Assembly (NCBI GenBank): GCA_038521865.1
Contig: JBCBKO010000001.1
Coordinates: forward strand, 496,001-560,000
Length of the DNA stretch: 64,000 nucleotides
Direction: 5' to 3'
Origin: CALBPI01 sp038521865
Lineage (GTDB): Bacteria; Pseudomonadota; Gammaproteobacteria; Steroidobacterales; Woeseiaceae
The translations under genes and the position numbers were made by a program. Positions 34,465-42,751 of this stretch are shown piece by piece. The first letter of the stretch is position 1. Each line of letters begins with the position of its first letter. Below the pieces are notes generated by a model. That model had not been told where the DNA came from. It ran no database searches and was given only the letters and a program-made list of their open reading frames with translations.

Positions 34465-35318
34465 CTAGACACGTTGTGATAGAAAATCCAAAGTGTTTCT
34501 ATGCTCGGTGACGAACTCATTCGGCGTCAGGTCTCCGAGCGATTGATGTGGACGGTACTCGTTGTAATCGACTCGCCAAGCTTCGATTTTTTCCTGCGCA
34601 TCGTCAAGCGACAAGAACCAATTCAGATTCAGACATTCGTCGCGGAAGCTGCCGTTGAATGATTCGATGAATGGATTATCCGTTGGTTTACCAGGTCTCG
34701 AGAAGTCGAGTGTCACATCGTTTTCATAAGCCCATAGATCCAGTGCTTTAGAGATGAACTCGCTACCATTGTCGACCTGGATGCGCTTCGGTGCGCCGCG
34801 CATCGAGCGGATGTGCTCGACAGCGTCCACGACATCGTTTCCGCGGAGGTTGCGATCCACGGTGATTGCCAGGCACTCACGACTAAAATTATCGACTACA
34901 GTTAACGCCCGGATACGATTGCCGTTGAACAGGTTATCGGCAACGAAGTCCATGCTCCAACATTCGTTCACGCTAGAGAGCTCTGGTCGCTCCATGCGAT
35001 GTGCAGCGGCCACTCGACGACGCGGTCTGCGCCGACGCAGGTTCAACCCTTCCTCGCAGTAAATGCGATGCGTCTTCTTATGGTTGATTGGCCAGCCCTC
35101 GCGACGCATCAACTTGTGTATGCGCCACATGCCGTAGCGAACACGCTCTTCAGCAATCTCTCGTATGCGTTTGCGTTCGGCTCGATCATCTCGAGGGTGT
35201 GCTTTGTAATAGAAGGACTGCCTGCAGATACCCGTCAAGGACGTCGCGCGCCGAACGCTGCATCGATACGAGTTCACCATGTGATGCGCCAACTCACGGC
35301 GTTTGGCAGGTTTCAAAG
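34465..35318 (-). CDS. IS407-like transposase OrfB (made by -1 frameshift)
   Basis: After slipping at the heptamer the frame reads 'ALKPAKRRELAHHMVNSYR'; an internal ATG at 35280 would give a 271-residue protein. DDE residues: Asp in 'CWSMDFVADNL', Asp in 'IQVDNGSEF' and Glu in 'NPFIESFNGSFRDECL', with the conserved 'YNEYRPHQSLGDLTP' near the end. The DDE core is intact. Open frame to the left of the frameshift (up to 35499) is only the shadow of orfA and was not included. Confidence 0.92.
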
Positions 35319-35579
35319 CTTTTTTTGAATCACATCCTGCAGCATCTCTTTGTCCAGGCTCAGATCCGCAACCATCTTCTTCAGACGTGCGTTCTCTGAC
35401 TCGAGCTGCTTCAGCCGGCGTAACTCTGAAACGCCCAAACCGCCATACTTCTTCTTCCAGTTGTAAAACGTCGCTTGGGAGATACCGAACTTGCGGCAAA
35501 TCTCTTCAACGCGCGTTCCGGTCTGCGCTTGGCGCAACGCAAACGCAATCTGCTCTTCGGTATATTTTGACTTCTTCAT
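35313..35579 (-). CDS. IS407-like transposase OrfA
   Basis: 88 residues from ATG at 35579 (MKKSKYTEEQIAFALRQ). Helix-turn-helix 'ICRKFGISQATFYNWKKKYG' followed by a leucine-rich helix. The slippery heptamer A-AAA-AAG (minus strand, 35325-35319) comes just before its stop, directing the -1 shift into orfB. Similar in plan to, but a different element from, the IS at 23703. Confidence 0.93.
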   Translation of the reverse strand: MKKSKYTEEQIAFALRQAQTGTRVEEICRKFGISQATFYNWKKKYGGLGVSELRRLKQLESENARLKKMVADLSLDKEMLQDVIQKKL

Positions 35580-35663
35580 CCTGCCTCTCCTCCCTGCCAT
35601 CAGGGTACGTGAATCGACCGGATTTTCTAATTTAGATCGGTCCAGTTTTTAGGGAGGAGGTCA

Positions 35664-36007
35664 GTTTCGAATTGCACTCGATACTCTGGAATCCATCATT
35701 TACTTAACTAATAGTCACTTTGCTGAAAAACTCAAGAGGAATTTAATCAAGCATAACAGCCATATCATGCTCAATCATCATTTAATCCTCACAAAAACAG
35801 AGTGATATGTCCTTCTCCAGCATCGTAACTTTTATGTAATAGTTAAGAATGGAGCCGTGTCCGAGAATAGTTGCTGAAACTCGATCAGGTGTACTTAACC
35901 CACCGAATCGACGCATCGACCAGGCAACGCACGAGAAGCCTTAGAATGAGGGTAGGTTTCTGCTAAAGCACTGCGGATAAGAGAATCACGACAGGCCTGG
36001 CTACGAC
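35664..36007. other. AT-rich scar right of the IS, with an open gene fragment
   Basis: Base use changes sharply to AT-rich right after the IS. A frame open from 35665 to a stop at 35803-35805 codes about 46 residues ('FRIALDTLESIIYLTNSHFA' is its start) but has no start codon of its own, so it is probably the 3' end of a foreign gene truncated by the insertion or by deletion next to it. The rest (35806-36007) shows no gene. No promoter for the antitoxin gene at 36008 was clear. Confidence 0.45.
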
Positions 36008-36217
36008 ATGAATAGCGATACAAATCAGATCAGCGCGGCTCAGATCCAATCGCTGGCAAACGAAGTATTTGGAGACCCGGTTAAGGTGGCCAACTGGTTT
36101 GCGTCGCCGGTTGATGCCTTGGGAAGACAAACACCTGAGTCTCTGCTGGGCGACGAGCAAGGCCGTAAGGATGTCCATGCCGTCCTAGTTCGCATCGGAG
36201 ACGGTGTTTTCAGCTGA
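36008..36217 (+). CDS. DUF2384 (Xre/MbcA/ParS-type) antitoxin domain protein, orphan
   Basis: 69 residues. Almost the entire protein is the toxin-binding domain of Xre/MbcA/ParS antitoxins: 'ANEVFGDPVKVANWFASP', then 'ALGRQTPESLLGDEQGR' and the closing 'VRIGDGVFS'. Family members usually carry an N-terminal helix-turn-helix and are followed by a RES- or MbcT-type NAD-degrading toxin. Here the in-frame upstream sequence stops before a helix-turn-helix could fit, and downstream there is no RES gene, only iterated repeats from 36268. It is therefore a remnant or a stand-alone antidote. Confidence 0.82.
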   Translation: MNSDTNQISAAQIQSLANEVFGDPVKVANWFASPVDALGRQTPESLLGDEQGRKDVHAVLVRIGDGVFS

Positions 36218-36267
36218 GAGACATGGTTGGCGGCGCAGGAAACGCTGAGTCCGCAATAGAACGAACG

Positions 36268-36363
36268 GTGTTCTCAAATTTGCTTCATGACAAAACGACT
36301 GTTCTCAGATTTACTTCAAGATCGAAGCAATAACGGCGTTTTGTTCTCAGAATTACTTCACAG
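36268..36363. repeat. Three iterated TGTTCTCA...CTTCA motifs: orphan IS-like terminus or iteron set
   Basis: Three direct repeats of about 20 bases: TGTTCTCAAATTTGCTTCA (36269), TGTTCTCAGATTTACTTCA (36300) and TGTTCTCAGAATTACTTCA (36342). Spacing is 31 and 42 bases. The first begins a TG end. Tandemly spaced, imperfect copies are typical of IS21-family ends, where the transposase binds several sites. No transposase gene lies to the right. The antitoxin gene ends 50 bases before, so the lost toxin partner may have been removed with the element. Confidence 0.5.
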
Positions 36364-36481
36364 GCCATTACCACGGACCCTTAGGTCGGATCAGGAGGCG
36401 ACTTCCGCGCTGCCACACAGCCGAGTGCGTATAATGTATATTATGTTAAATAAAATGATTGGTTATCTAGGATCAGAGTTA

Positions 36482-36514
36482 CAGCGTCGACAACGGCCAC
36501 GCGTGCCGACGCTG
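36482..36514. terminator. Possible hairpin after the bactofilin operon
   Basis: An 8-base stem, CAGCGTCG (36482-36489) with CGACGCTG (36507-36514), and a 17-base loop, 17 bases past the stop of the minus-strand bactofilin gene. There is no T-run, so rho-independent termination is doubtful; it may only stabilise the message end. Confidence 0.3.
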
Positions 36515-36530
36515 CGATCAGTATCTGAAT

Positions 36531-37001
36531 CTATTTCTTGGCTTCTTGCGGGTCCCGCATCTCAATGTTGCCGTTGAAAGTCGCACCTTCGGTAATCGCG
36601 ACCACCGGAGACACGATGTTGCCAGTCACCCTGCCGGACTCGCGTACGGTTACGCTCACTGTGGCGTGAAGATCGCCTTCGACCGTGCCTTCGATGAAGA
36701 TCTTGGTCGCATTGACGTTTGCCTTTATCAGACCTTTGGGTTTCAGGGTCAGGCTGCAGGCGCCTTGGTCGATCTTGCCCTCGACGGTTCCTTCGATAAT
36801 GAGGTCTTCGCCGGCCGACAGTTCGCCTTTGAAGTGCAAGGTCTCACCGAGGGTCGACACAATTGGGTCGCCAGCGGAATCATAATTCCCATCTCTTTGA
36901 CGCACTGAATCCGGCACATCTTTCAGATTAATGACTTGCGACTCGGTCAGCGCGGGTTCATCACCCCAGGCTGGACGCTTCATGATTTCAGTATCACTCA
37001 T
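36531..37001 (-). CDS. Bactofilin (second of pair)
   Basis: 156 residues, start ATG at 37001 with a perfect AAGGAG seven bases upstream. Disordered N-terminus of about 50 residues, then the bactofilin beta-helix core: 'GETLHFKGELSAGEDLIIEG', repeated 'EGTVEG' rungs and the closing 'GATFNGNIEM'. Bactofilins polymerise into membrane-associated filaments that position cell-wall enzymes and set cell shape. Lies 18 bases after the other bactofilin gene, so both are co-expressed and may co-assemble. Confidence 0.95.
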   Translation of the reverse strand: MSDTEIMKRPAWGDEPALTESQVINLKDVPDSVRQRDGNYDSAGDPIVSTLGETLHFKGELSAGEDLIIEGTVEGKIDQGACSLTLKPKGLIKANVNATKIFIEGTVEGDLHATVSVTVRESGRVTGNIVSPVVAITEGATFNGNIEMRDPQEAKK

Positions 37002-37019
37002 TGCGGTTCTCCTTGAGGT

Positions 37020-37481
37020 TTATGCGGCGCTAGCCGAATCTTTGGCTTTGCTGTCCGTGGGCTTGGCGTCCGCCGGTGCTTCGCCTTTTGATGCAGTCGC
37101 ACGTGTTGATTTCTTCTTGCTTGCGGGCGCCGCGGTTTTGCCGCTCATGTCGATTCTTCCGTTAAATTTTGCACCTTCGCGCAACGTGACGACTGGGCTG
37201 TAGATATTGCCATTCACATCTGCACCAGCGCTCACCACAACGGATTTACTACCGCCAATGTCACCATTCACATTACCGTCAATGGCGACATATTCGGCCG
37301 TGACGTTGGCCTTCAAGCGGCCTCGTTCTGCCACGGTCAATAACGACGAGTGCTTTATCGAGCCCTCGACTTCACCGTGGATCAGGAGATTCTCATCAGC
37401 GATAAGCTCACCTTTGAATTTCAGCGTCGGGCCCAGGACCGACGGATGCTTAACAGTCGGGCTATCGTACGGATTACTCAT
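37020..37481 (-). CDS. Bactofilin (first of pair)
   Basis: 153 residues from ATG at 37481, with GGGGAG five bases upstream. Short N-terminus, beta-helix core beginning 'GPTLKFKGELIADENLLIHG' and ending 'GAKFNGRIDMSG', then a Lys/Ala/Ser-rich disordered tail of about 40 residues (KKKSTRATASKG and onward) that could bind nucleic acid or membrane. The basic tail distinguishes it from its neighbour. Core length and rung count match bactofilins generally. Confidence 0.95.
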   Translation of the reverse strand: MSNPYDSPTVKHPSVLGPTLKFKGELIADENLLIHGEVEGSIKHSSLLTVAERGRLKANVTAEYVAIDGNVNGDIGGSKSVVVSAGADVNGNIYSPVVTLREGAKFNGRIDMSGKTAAPASKKKSTRATASKGEAPADAKPTDSKAKDSASAA

Positions 37482-37562
37482 TTACTGCTCCCCTAAATGA
37501 GAAAAGACTGGTGGAAGGACTTTGGATGCCTGTGAAGCGTCGCACCAGTTCACGCCGCCCGC

Positions 37563-37578
37563 TGTGATTGCGATCACA
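37563..37578. promoter_or_regulatory. Perfect CRP-type binding site
   Basis: TGTGATTGCGATCACA matches the CRP/Vfr consensus TGTGA-N6-TCACA at all ten fixed positions. It lies between the bactofilin pair (minus, start 37481) and pnuC (plus, start 37754), about 190 bases before pnuC. Control by cyclic AMP of NAD salvage or bactofilins is possible; the distance fits neither start tightly. Confidence 0.55.
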
Positions 37579-37753
37579 ATCGGTTCAGTTTTCTCTAAAG
37601 GTATTGAACATAGTGTCGTACGCCGCGCGTTAACCCGCTCGGATGTCATCCATCCGAAGCGCTTGGGCACAAAAATTGAACCTGCACAAAACCATCCTGA
37701 CAGCCCTGCGCGTGATGGCTACTATGAAATATTGGGGTTGTGGCTTACGTTAA

Positions 37754-38404
37754 ATGTTCCAAGCGTTATTTGAGTATTTTTCCTGGCCGATCGGCACATT
37801 GGAGCTGGCTGCCACGATATTTTTGCTGATCAACGTCTACCTGTTGGGTCAGCAGAAGCTGATCAACTACCTGTTTGGATTCATCGGCGTGGTTCTCATG
37901 GGTTTTGTGCTGATGGCGAACAAGCTCTACTCGGACATGCTCTTGCAGTGGGCGTTCTACGCACCGCTCCAGATCGTAGGCTTCTACCTCTGGAAGTACG
38001 GGCGCACGATGGGCGATACCAATGCACCCACATCGAGGAACAGCATGAAGATTGCGGTGCTCCCTGCTCGGCTTTGGCCGATCCTCTTGCTTGGTGTACT
38101 CGCGACGACCGCCGGTCTTGGCTACTTCATGACAACTCACACGGATGCGAGTTTTCCGTATGTGGATGCTTTAACCACCATGTTGAGCATTGCGGCGAGC
38201 ATCCTCATGTTGAAGAAGATTCTGGAGAACTGGTGGCTTTGGATCATCATGGATGTGATCGCCATTCCTGTGTATTTCCTCAAAGGTTTGTATGTCGTCT
38301 CTGGCTTATATGTTGTGTTTCTAGGGCTGGCGATACTGGGTCTGGTGCGATGGCTCGACGATTATCGTGCCGTGAACACCAAGGAGGCCACGGGTGTCGC
38401 GTAG
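37754..38404 (+). CDS. pnuC: Nicotinamide riboside transporter PnuC
   Basis: 216 residues with about seven membrane helices, the usual PnuC size. Conserved features include 'GFIGVVLMGFVLMANKLYSD', 'APLQIVGFYLWKYG' and 'ENWWLWIIMDVIAIPVYFLK', which hold the Trp and Asn residues that line the substrate site. Takes up nicotinamide riboside by facilitated diffusion, trapped by phosphorylation. Start ATG at 37754. Overlaps nadR by 11 bases, so transporter and kinase are made together. Confidence 0.95.
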   Translation: MFQALFEYFSWPIGTLELAATIFLLINVYLLGQQKLINYLFGFIGVVLMGFVLMANKLYSDMLLQWAFYAPLQIVGFYLWKYGRTMGDTNAPTSRNSMKIAVLPARLWPILLLGVLATTAGLGYFMTTHTDASFPYVDALTTMLSIAASILMLKKILENWWLWIIMDVIAIPVYFLKGLYVVSGLYVVFLGLAILGLVRWLDDYRAVNTKEATGVA

Positions 38405-39407
38405 ACGTGGACTTACGCTCGGTAAGTTCTCTCCGCTGCATGAGGGACATGCATTACTCCTGCGTGCGGCCGCCGCTCACTGTGATCAGCTGACTGTTCT
38501 GGTTGGCACGACCGACAACGACCGATACAGTTTTGAGCAACGGCGGCAATGGATTAGTGATCTGCTAGTGCCCGTGCTTCCGCCCTCCTCTCTCGATTTG
38601 GTGATGACTCCCGATCCGGATCCGAACGTTGATGTGCAGAAGGATGAACACGGGACCGTCGTTGATGAGTCGTACTGGTCTCAGTGGCTGTCACAAAATG
38701 CCAAACATCTGCAAGGCGTTGATATTGTATTCACGTCGGATCGGTATGGCGCAGAGATTGCAAGACGCATCGATGCGAAATGGTTTCCCGTCGACCCGGA
38801 TCGCGAGACGGTTCCGGTAGCGGCGAGCGATATCAATGCACCGCCCCATGAACTCTTCGGTCTTGTCAGTGATGTTGCCAAGCCCGATGTGGCGCTGACG
38901 ATTGCGGTGGTTGGCGCAGAGTCGACCGGTAAATCGACGTTAGTGAAGCGGCTGGCTGAGCATTTCGAGACGACCTATGCTCACGAGTGGGGTCGGACGA
39001 TCAGTGAGGCGCACCCCACCCTCACAGTAGAAGACTTCGACGCGATTGTGTCGATGCAGGATGAGCTGATCCGCACGGCCCAGCGTCTGAGCAATGGACT
39101 GTGTTTTGCTGACACAGAAGCCATTACGACGGCGCTGTTTGCACCGACCTATCTCGGACAGGAACACCCGCCATCCTGGCAGCGAGCGCACACTCAAGAC
39201 TTCGCTCACTACCTGCTGTTGGACCCTGACGTGCCTTGGGTCGATGACGGCACACGGATTCTCGATACCGACGCGAGGATGGCGTTTCACAAAGCCCTGT
39301 TGTCCTCGCTTGAACGCCTGAACAAGCAGTTCACGGTAATTTCGGGCGATTCGTTCGCTGCGAGGGAAGTGCAGGCAATTACGTTTGTTGAGCGGCTATG
39401 CCGATGA
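38394..39407 (+). CDS. nadR: NadR-type NMN adenylyltransferase/nicotinamide riboside kinase
   Basis: 337 residues from GTG at 38394, supported by AAGGAGG (38381-38387) upstream. Residues 5-165 are the nucleotidyltransferase with 'GKFSPLHEGH' (HxGH motif). Residues 168-335 are the ribosylnicotinamide kinase with Walker A 'GAESTGKST'. The helix-turn-helix of E. coli NadR is absent, so this form has no DNA-binding role. Together with PnuC it imports nicotinamide riboside, phosphorylates it to NMN and converts NMN to NAD. Ends 3 bases from the convergent TPR gene. Confidence 0.95.
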   Translation: MSRRRGLTLGKFSPLHEGHALLLRAAAAHCDQLTVLVGTTDNDRYSFEQRRQWISDLLVPVLPPSSLDLVMTPDPDPNVDVQKDEHGTVVDESYWSQWLSQNAKHLQGVDIVFTSDRYGAEIARRIDAKWFPVDPDRETVPVAASDINAPPHELFGLVSDVAKPDVALTIAVVGAESTGKSTLVKRLAEHFETTYAHEWGRTISEAHPTLTVEDFDAIVSMQDELIRTAQRLSNGLCFADTEAITTALFAPTYLGQEHPPSWQRAHTQDFAHYLLLDPDVPWVDDGTRILDTDARMAFHKALLSSLERLNKQFTVISGDSFAAREVQAITFVERLCR

Positions 39408-39410
39408 TCG

Positions 39411-41555
39411 TTACTCAAGAAACTCGGCAGGATCCCACCATGGATCGGGCGGACTTTGTAGCTGGTCTTCGATCGCCTGCCTGACGGATCCGACGCGTGC
39501 TTGCATTTTTTTCCGGACCAGCGCGTATTCGCTCGATTCGATGAGCGCTGACGCCCAGTGGCGCTCGTCGAGCCCGACTGGCGCAAAAAATCCTGCATCG
39601 TACATACGAGAAAGCGCATCAACTGCGGATGGTATGTCGTCGTTCATTAGGAACCACCGTGCAGAGGCGATGTAGCCTGCGCTGTAAGGGAATTCTCTGT
39701 CGCGCAAGTTCGCTAGCTGTACCGATAAGCGCTTACGTAGTTCGTCGGCACGAGCGTCGTTCGCGGCCTCCAGAGCCCAAAGGAGTACCAAATCAGTCTC
39801 GAATTCAACCCGCTCGTCGGTGCGAGTGAGGAAGACCTTAAACCAGTCCTCTCTTTCGTTGATGATCGCATATGCTTGGTCTGGCCGGTTTGCCAGATCG
39901 CTAAAGCTAACGATGACGCTTGGCGGAAGGTCGTTGTCCTGTTCAAAGATGGTTTTGAGCTCTGCGTCATTCCTGTCCCGTGCCGCCTGTAAGGCGCGCG
40001 CATAGACACCGTTATCAGGATCAGGGATTAAATCGGGCAAACCTATAGTCGAATAGATAGAAGTGAGTGCATCGTCGCAATAAATTTCCCCTTCGCAGGA
40101 TTTGGCAACTCGGTGGGCAAGTTCGGTGTTACCGGCCAAGTGAAACGAGCTTGCGAGAACACCTTTAGCTAGTGGAAAAGTTGGCGAGATTCGTAACGCA
40201 TCGCGGATCACACGCTCGGCGCCGTCGCGATCGTAAATACTCCGATAGGTCCCCTGATAGTTGATTTTGAGAATCAACGATTCCGGATCCAATTCGAGTG
40301 CTCGCTCCTGCGCTACAAACGCGCCGTCGATGTTACCGAGACGCAGTAACATCAATCCTTTACCTCGATAAGCGCTGGCGTTATTTGGATTAGCTTCGAT
40401 CGCGCTATCGAACGCGCGCAATTGCTCAAGAGGGTTGTCTCTCCTCCCAAACATCATCCAGGCGCGTTCCGACAAGACATCCCAGTCGTTGGGTGCAAGC
40501 GATAGGGCTCGTTCAATATGAGTTTTCGCGCGAAAATTGCTGTGCCGAGGCGGCAATGCACCGTACTCCCTTTGAAGCGTGTGCGCCCTGGCCAGTTTTG
40601 CGTGAGCGACTGCGAATTCGGGATCTAGGGTTGTGGCCCGTGTCAGCCAATCAATGGAGTCGTTGATGCCATCGACCGTGCGATCTGCATAGGCCTCCCT
40701 ACCCTTCAGAAACGCCTCATAGGCCTCGGTTGAATCGGTGGGACGGTCGGCTGTATTTGGCAAAATATCGAGCTGGCCGTAGAGCTCTAGCACAATCGCT
40801 TGAGAAATCTCGTCCTGAATTTTGAAAATATTCTCTGCAGTCAATGGCCGATCGTAGGTGTCGGACCAGATGTGTTCATCCGATGTTGCATTGATTAGCT
40901 GCGCAGTGATTCGAAGTGTTTCGCCTGCTTTGCGAATGCTTCCCTCAAGAATATGTTCAACGTTTAGTGCCTGGGCGATCTCAGAAACGCTGGCATTTCT
41001 CGCCTTGAAAGAGAATGACGAGGTTCGAGATGCAACGCGCAGTCCGTCGACTCGGGACAACACGTTCAACAGCTCCTCGGAGATGCCGTCAGAAAAGTAT
41101 TCTTGATCTCCTGCAGGAGAAAAGTCCTCAAAAGGTAAAACCGCGATCGACTGAAGGCTGCCTGGCACCGGGTTTGAAGCAGTATCCACTAATTCGGACG
41201 GTGACCTCGATGCGGTTTCTCCCAAGAAGCGCTGCCCTATCAACAGCCCGCCGATCACAACCAGTCCGCCGACGATCGCGAAATCGAGAAAGCCTTTGCC
41301 GGAATCTGGCGTATCGTCTGATGCCTCCGTCCGCTTCACGCCCTCTGGTGTCAGGTCGAATGCCCACGCAAACAGAATAGCGATCGGAAACCCGAGCAAG
41401 AGCAGCGAAACCACTAAACCGGCGAACCAATCGGGCAAGCTTAGGGCGTCCTGCAGCTCGCCCGCGAGCTGTACGAGCAGCCATCCAACAACGGCGTACA
41501 TGCCCGCTACCCGAAAAACATGTCGGCGACGGAGCTCGTTTATAATTTTCTTCAA
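39411..41555 (-). CDS. Inner-membrane TolB/FlgO-like and TPR protein
   Basis: About 714 residues if started at TTG 41555, which has AAGG upstream and gives the usual N-terminus ('KKIINELRRRHVFRVAGMY'); a GTG at 41606 is possible but has no ribosome site. Two membrane helices around residues 20-60, a third near 105, then a FlgO/TolB-type domain (residues 130-270: 'IAVLPFEDFSPAGDQEYFSD'), then TPR repeats to the end ('NASAYRGKGLMLLRLGNIDG'). Proteins of this architecture often accompany adenylate cyclase or winged-helix domains, but none is present. A scaffold at the inner membrane is inferred. It is divergent from the diguanylate cyclase gene, with 62 bases between the two starts. Confidence 0.85.
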   Translation of the reverse strand: MKKIINELRRRHVFRVAGMYAVVGWLLVQLAGELQDALSLPDWFAGLVVSLLLLGFPIAILFAWAFDLTPEGVKRTEASDDTPDSGKGFLDFAIVGGLVVIGGLLIGQRFLGETASRSPSELVDTASNPVPGSLQSIAVLPFEDFSPAGDQEYFSDGISEELLNVLSRVDGLRVASRTSSFSFKARNASVSEIAQALNVEHILEGSIRKAGETLRITAQLINATSDEHIWSDTYDRPLTAENIFKIQDEISQAIVLELYGQLDILPNTADRPTDSTEAYEAFLKGREAYADRTVDGINDSIDWLTRATTLDPEFAVAHAKLARAHTLQREYGALPPRHSNFRAKTHIERALSLAPNDWDVLSERAWMMFGRRDNPLEQLRAFDSAIEANPNNASAYRGKGLMLLRLGNIDGAFVAQERALELDPESLILKINYQGTYRSIYDRDGAERVIRDALRISPTFPLAKGVLASSFHLAGNTELAHRVAKSCEGEIYCDDALTSIYSTIGLPDLIPDPDNGVYARALQAARDRNDAELKTIFEQDNDLPPSVIVSFSDLANRPDQAYAIINEREDWFKVFLTRTDERVEFETDLVLLWALEAANDARADELRKRLSVQLANLRDREFPYSAGYIASARWFLMNDDIPSAVDALSRMYDAGFFAPVGLDERHWASALIESSEYALVRKKMQARVGSVRQAIEDQLQSPPDPWWDPAEFLE

Positions 41556-41617
41556 GATTATTAGGGCCTTAACCCGGCACGCTCGGAACTGATAGGAGTG
41601 TCCCACGAGCGCCCGCC

Positions 41618-42751
41618 ATGCTCAAGTTAGACATCGCGTGGCCGATATCATCTGAGATGGAACGTCGCAAACTCAGTCTGGAAGAATTGCCACCGGTCAT
41701 GCTCGCCCTTGTTGGCGTTCTCGGCATAGGGCCTATGGGGGTATATCGCCTCTTGGAAGGCGACTACGTGATCGCGGCGTTCGACTTCGGTTTCGTCGCC
41801 GGTTTCGTCGCGATTCTCTGGGCCGTTTATGTGAAGCGCGCCATTCGAGCAGCAAGTATTGCTATGGCCTTAATCGCGATTACCACGGCGGTGGTCTCGG
41901 TGAGAGTGCGTGGCGGAGATCAGGTGGTCTGGATGTACCCTGCATTGGTGGCACTGTTTTACTTGATGAAGCCGAAGGAAGCGGCGGTCTCCTCAGTGAT
42001 TGCCATGGCTCTGGTCTTGCCCGCAATTTTCGGTGATAGAAGTTTCGGTGAAGTTTTGGTGCTTATTGCTTCGCTTGCGGTCACCATTTGTTTATCGGTC
42101 GCATTCTCAGCACTCACGTGGGAGCAGCGGCGTGAGTTGCGCGCACGCACACTGATTGACCCGTTGACCGGCGCAGGCAACCGCAGGGCGTTGACCGAAG
42201 ACCTCGAGGGACGAATCGCCAAAGCTAAAGGCGACAAGGAGAATTTCGTCTTAATTATGCTGGACGTGGATCACTTTAAGTCGGTGAACGACCAGCATGG
42301 ACACGCTACCGGAGACACTGTACTGCAGACAATTGCGAAAACACTTCGCGAGAACATTGGCCCGCAAGACGCGTTTTACCGTGTTGGTGGCGAGGAGTTC
42401 ATCATCATCTCGGGCGGCACCGGACTTGCTGGCGCTAGTAAGCTAGCCGAGACCTTGAGAATCACGATCGCTGAGACGGTGCTTCGCAAGCCCGCGTCGA
42501 AGGAGACGTTCTCTGTGACCGCGTCTTTTGGGTTGGCTGAGTACGGTCGTCAGGAATCGATGGATAGCCTCTATAAACGAGCGGATGATGCGTTGTATGA
42601 GGCCAAACGCAGCGGTCGCAATTGCCTGCACTCCTCCGAACGGACAGTCAGTCTGAGTGGCACGGCAAACTATCTGGCGTTGCCGCGTGTGCTCGGCGAG
42701 TTGGTCGACGAAGACGCCGAAGATACTCAATCGTTCAGCGAAGCCTCCTGA
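41618..42751 (+). CDS. Membrane-bound diguanylate cyclase (GGDEF)
   Basis: 377 residues. Residues 25-165 hold about six membrane helices. The GGDEF domain (residues 180-345) has the active motif GGEEF in 'FYRVGGEEFIII', the metal-binding 'MLDVDHFKSVNDQHGHATGD' and 'RADDALYEAKRSGRN', so it should synthesise cyclic di-GMP. The product-inhibition site normally reads RxxD five residues before the motif; here it is 'GPQD', so feedback inhibition is likely absent. ATG at 41618 or 41657 could start it. Overlaps the convergent methyltransferase by 25 bases. Confidence 0.94.
   Translation: MLKLDIAWPISSEMERRKLSLEELPPVMLALVGVLGIGPMGVYRLLEGDYVIAAFDFGFVAGFVAILWAVYVKRAIRAASIAMALIAITTAVVSVRVRGGDQVVWMYPALVALFYLMKPKEAAVSSVIAMALVLPAIFGDRSFGEVLVLIASLAVTICLSVAFSALTWEQRRELRARTLIDPLTGAGNRRALTEDLEGRIAKAKGDKENFVLIMLDVDHFKSVNDQHGHATGDTVLQTIAKTLRENIGPQDAFYRVGGEEFIIISGGTGLAGASKLAETLRITIAETVLRKPASKETFSVTASFGLAEYGRQESMDSLYKRADDALYEAKRSGRNCLHSSERTVSLSGTANYLALPRVLGELVDEDAEDTQSFSEAS

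Larger units (their letters stand above)
34447..35663 (-). mobile_element. Complete IS3-family (IS407-like) insertion sequence
   Basis: 1217 bases. Imperfect terminal inverted repeats begin with TG: TGACCCCCTCCCGATTATCT at 34447 (plus strand) and, on the minus strand from 35663, TGACCTCCTCCCTAAAAACT. OrfA and orfB are complete and linked by a frameshift site. The flanking bases (ACAT on the left, GTTT on the right) do not form the expected short target duplication. This implies deletion or recombination beside the element after insertion. Confidence 0.88.
36218..36530. other. Gene-free region with repeats and an AT-rich block
   Basis: 313 bases without a credible gene. It holds the repeats at 36268-36363, an AT-rich tract around 36430-36460 with ATAAT-gtat-ATTAT, and a hairpin at 36482-36514 next to the end of the bactofilin gene. 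Confidence 0.5.

Noticed and set aside
35963..36178. Minus-strand frame opposite the antitoxin gene
   Set aside because: It is the shadow of the DUF2384 gene, which has a clear family match on the plus strand.
36482..36514. Rho-independent terminator for the bactofilin pair
   Set aside because: The hairpin lacks a T-run and has a 17-base loop; listed only as a low-confidence hairpin.
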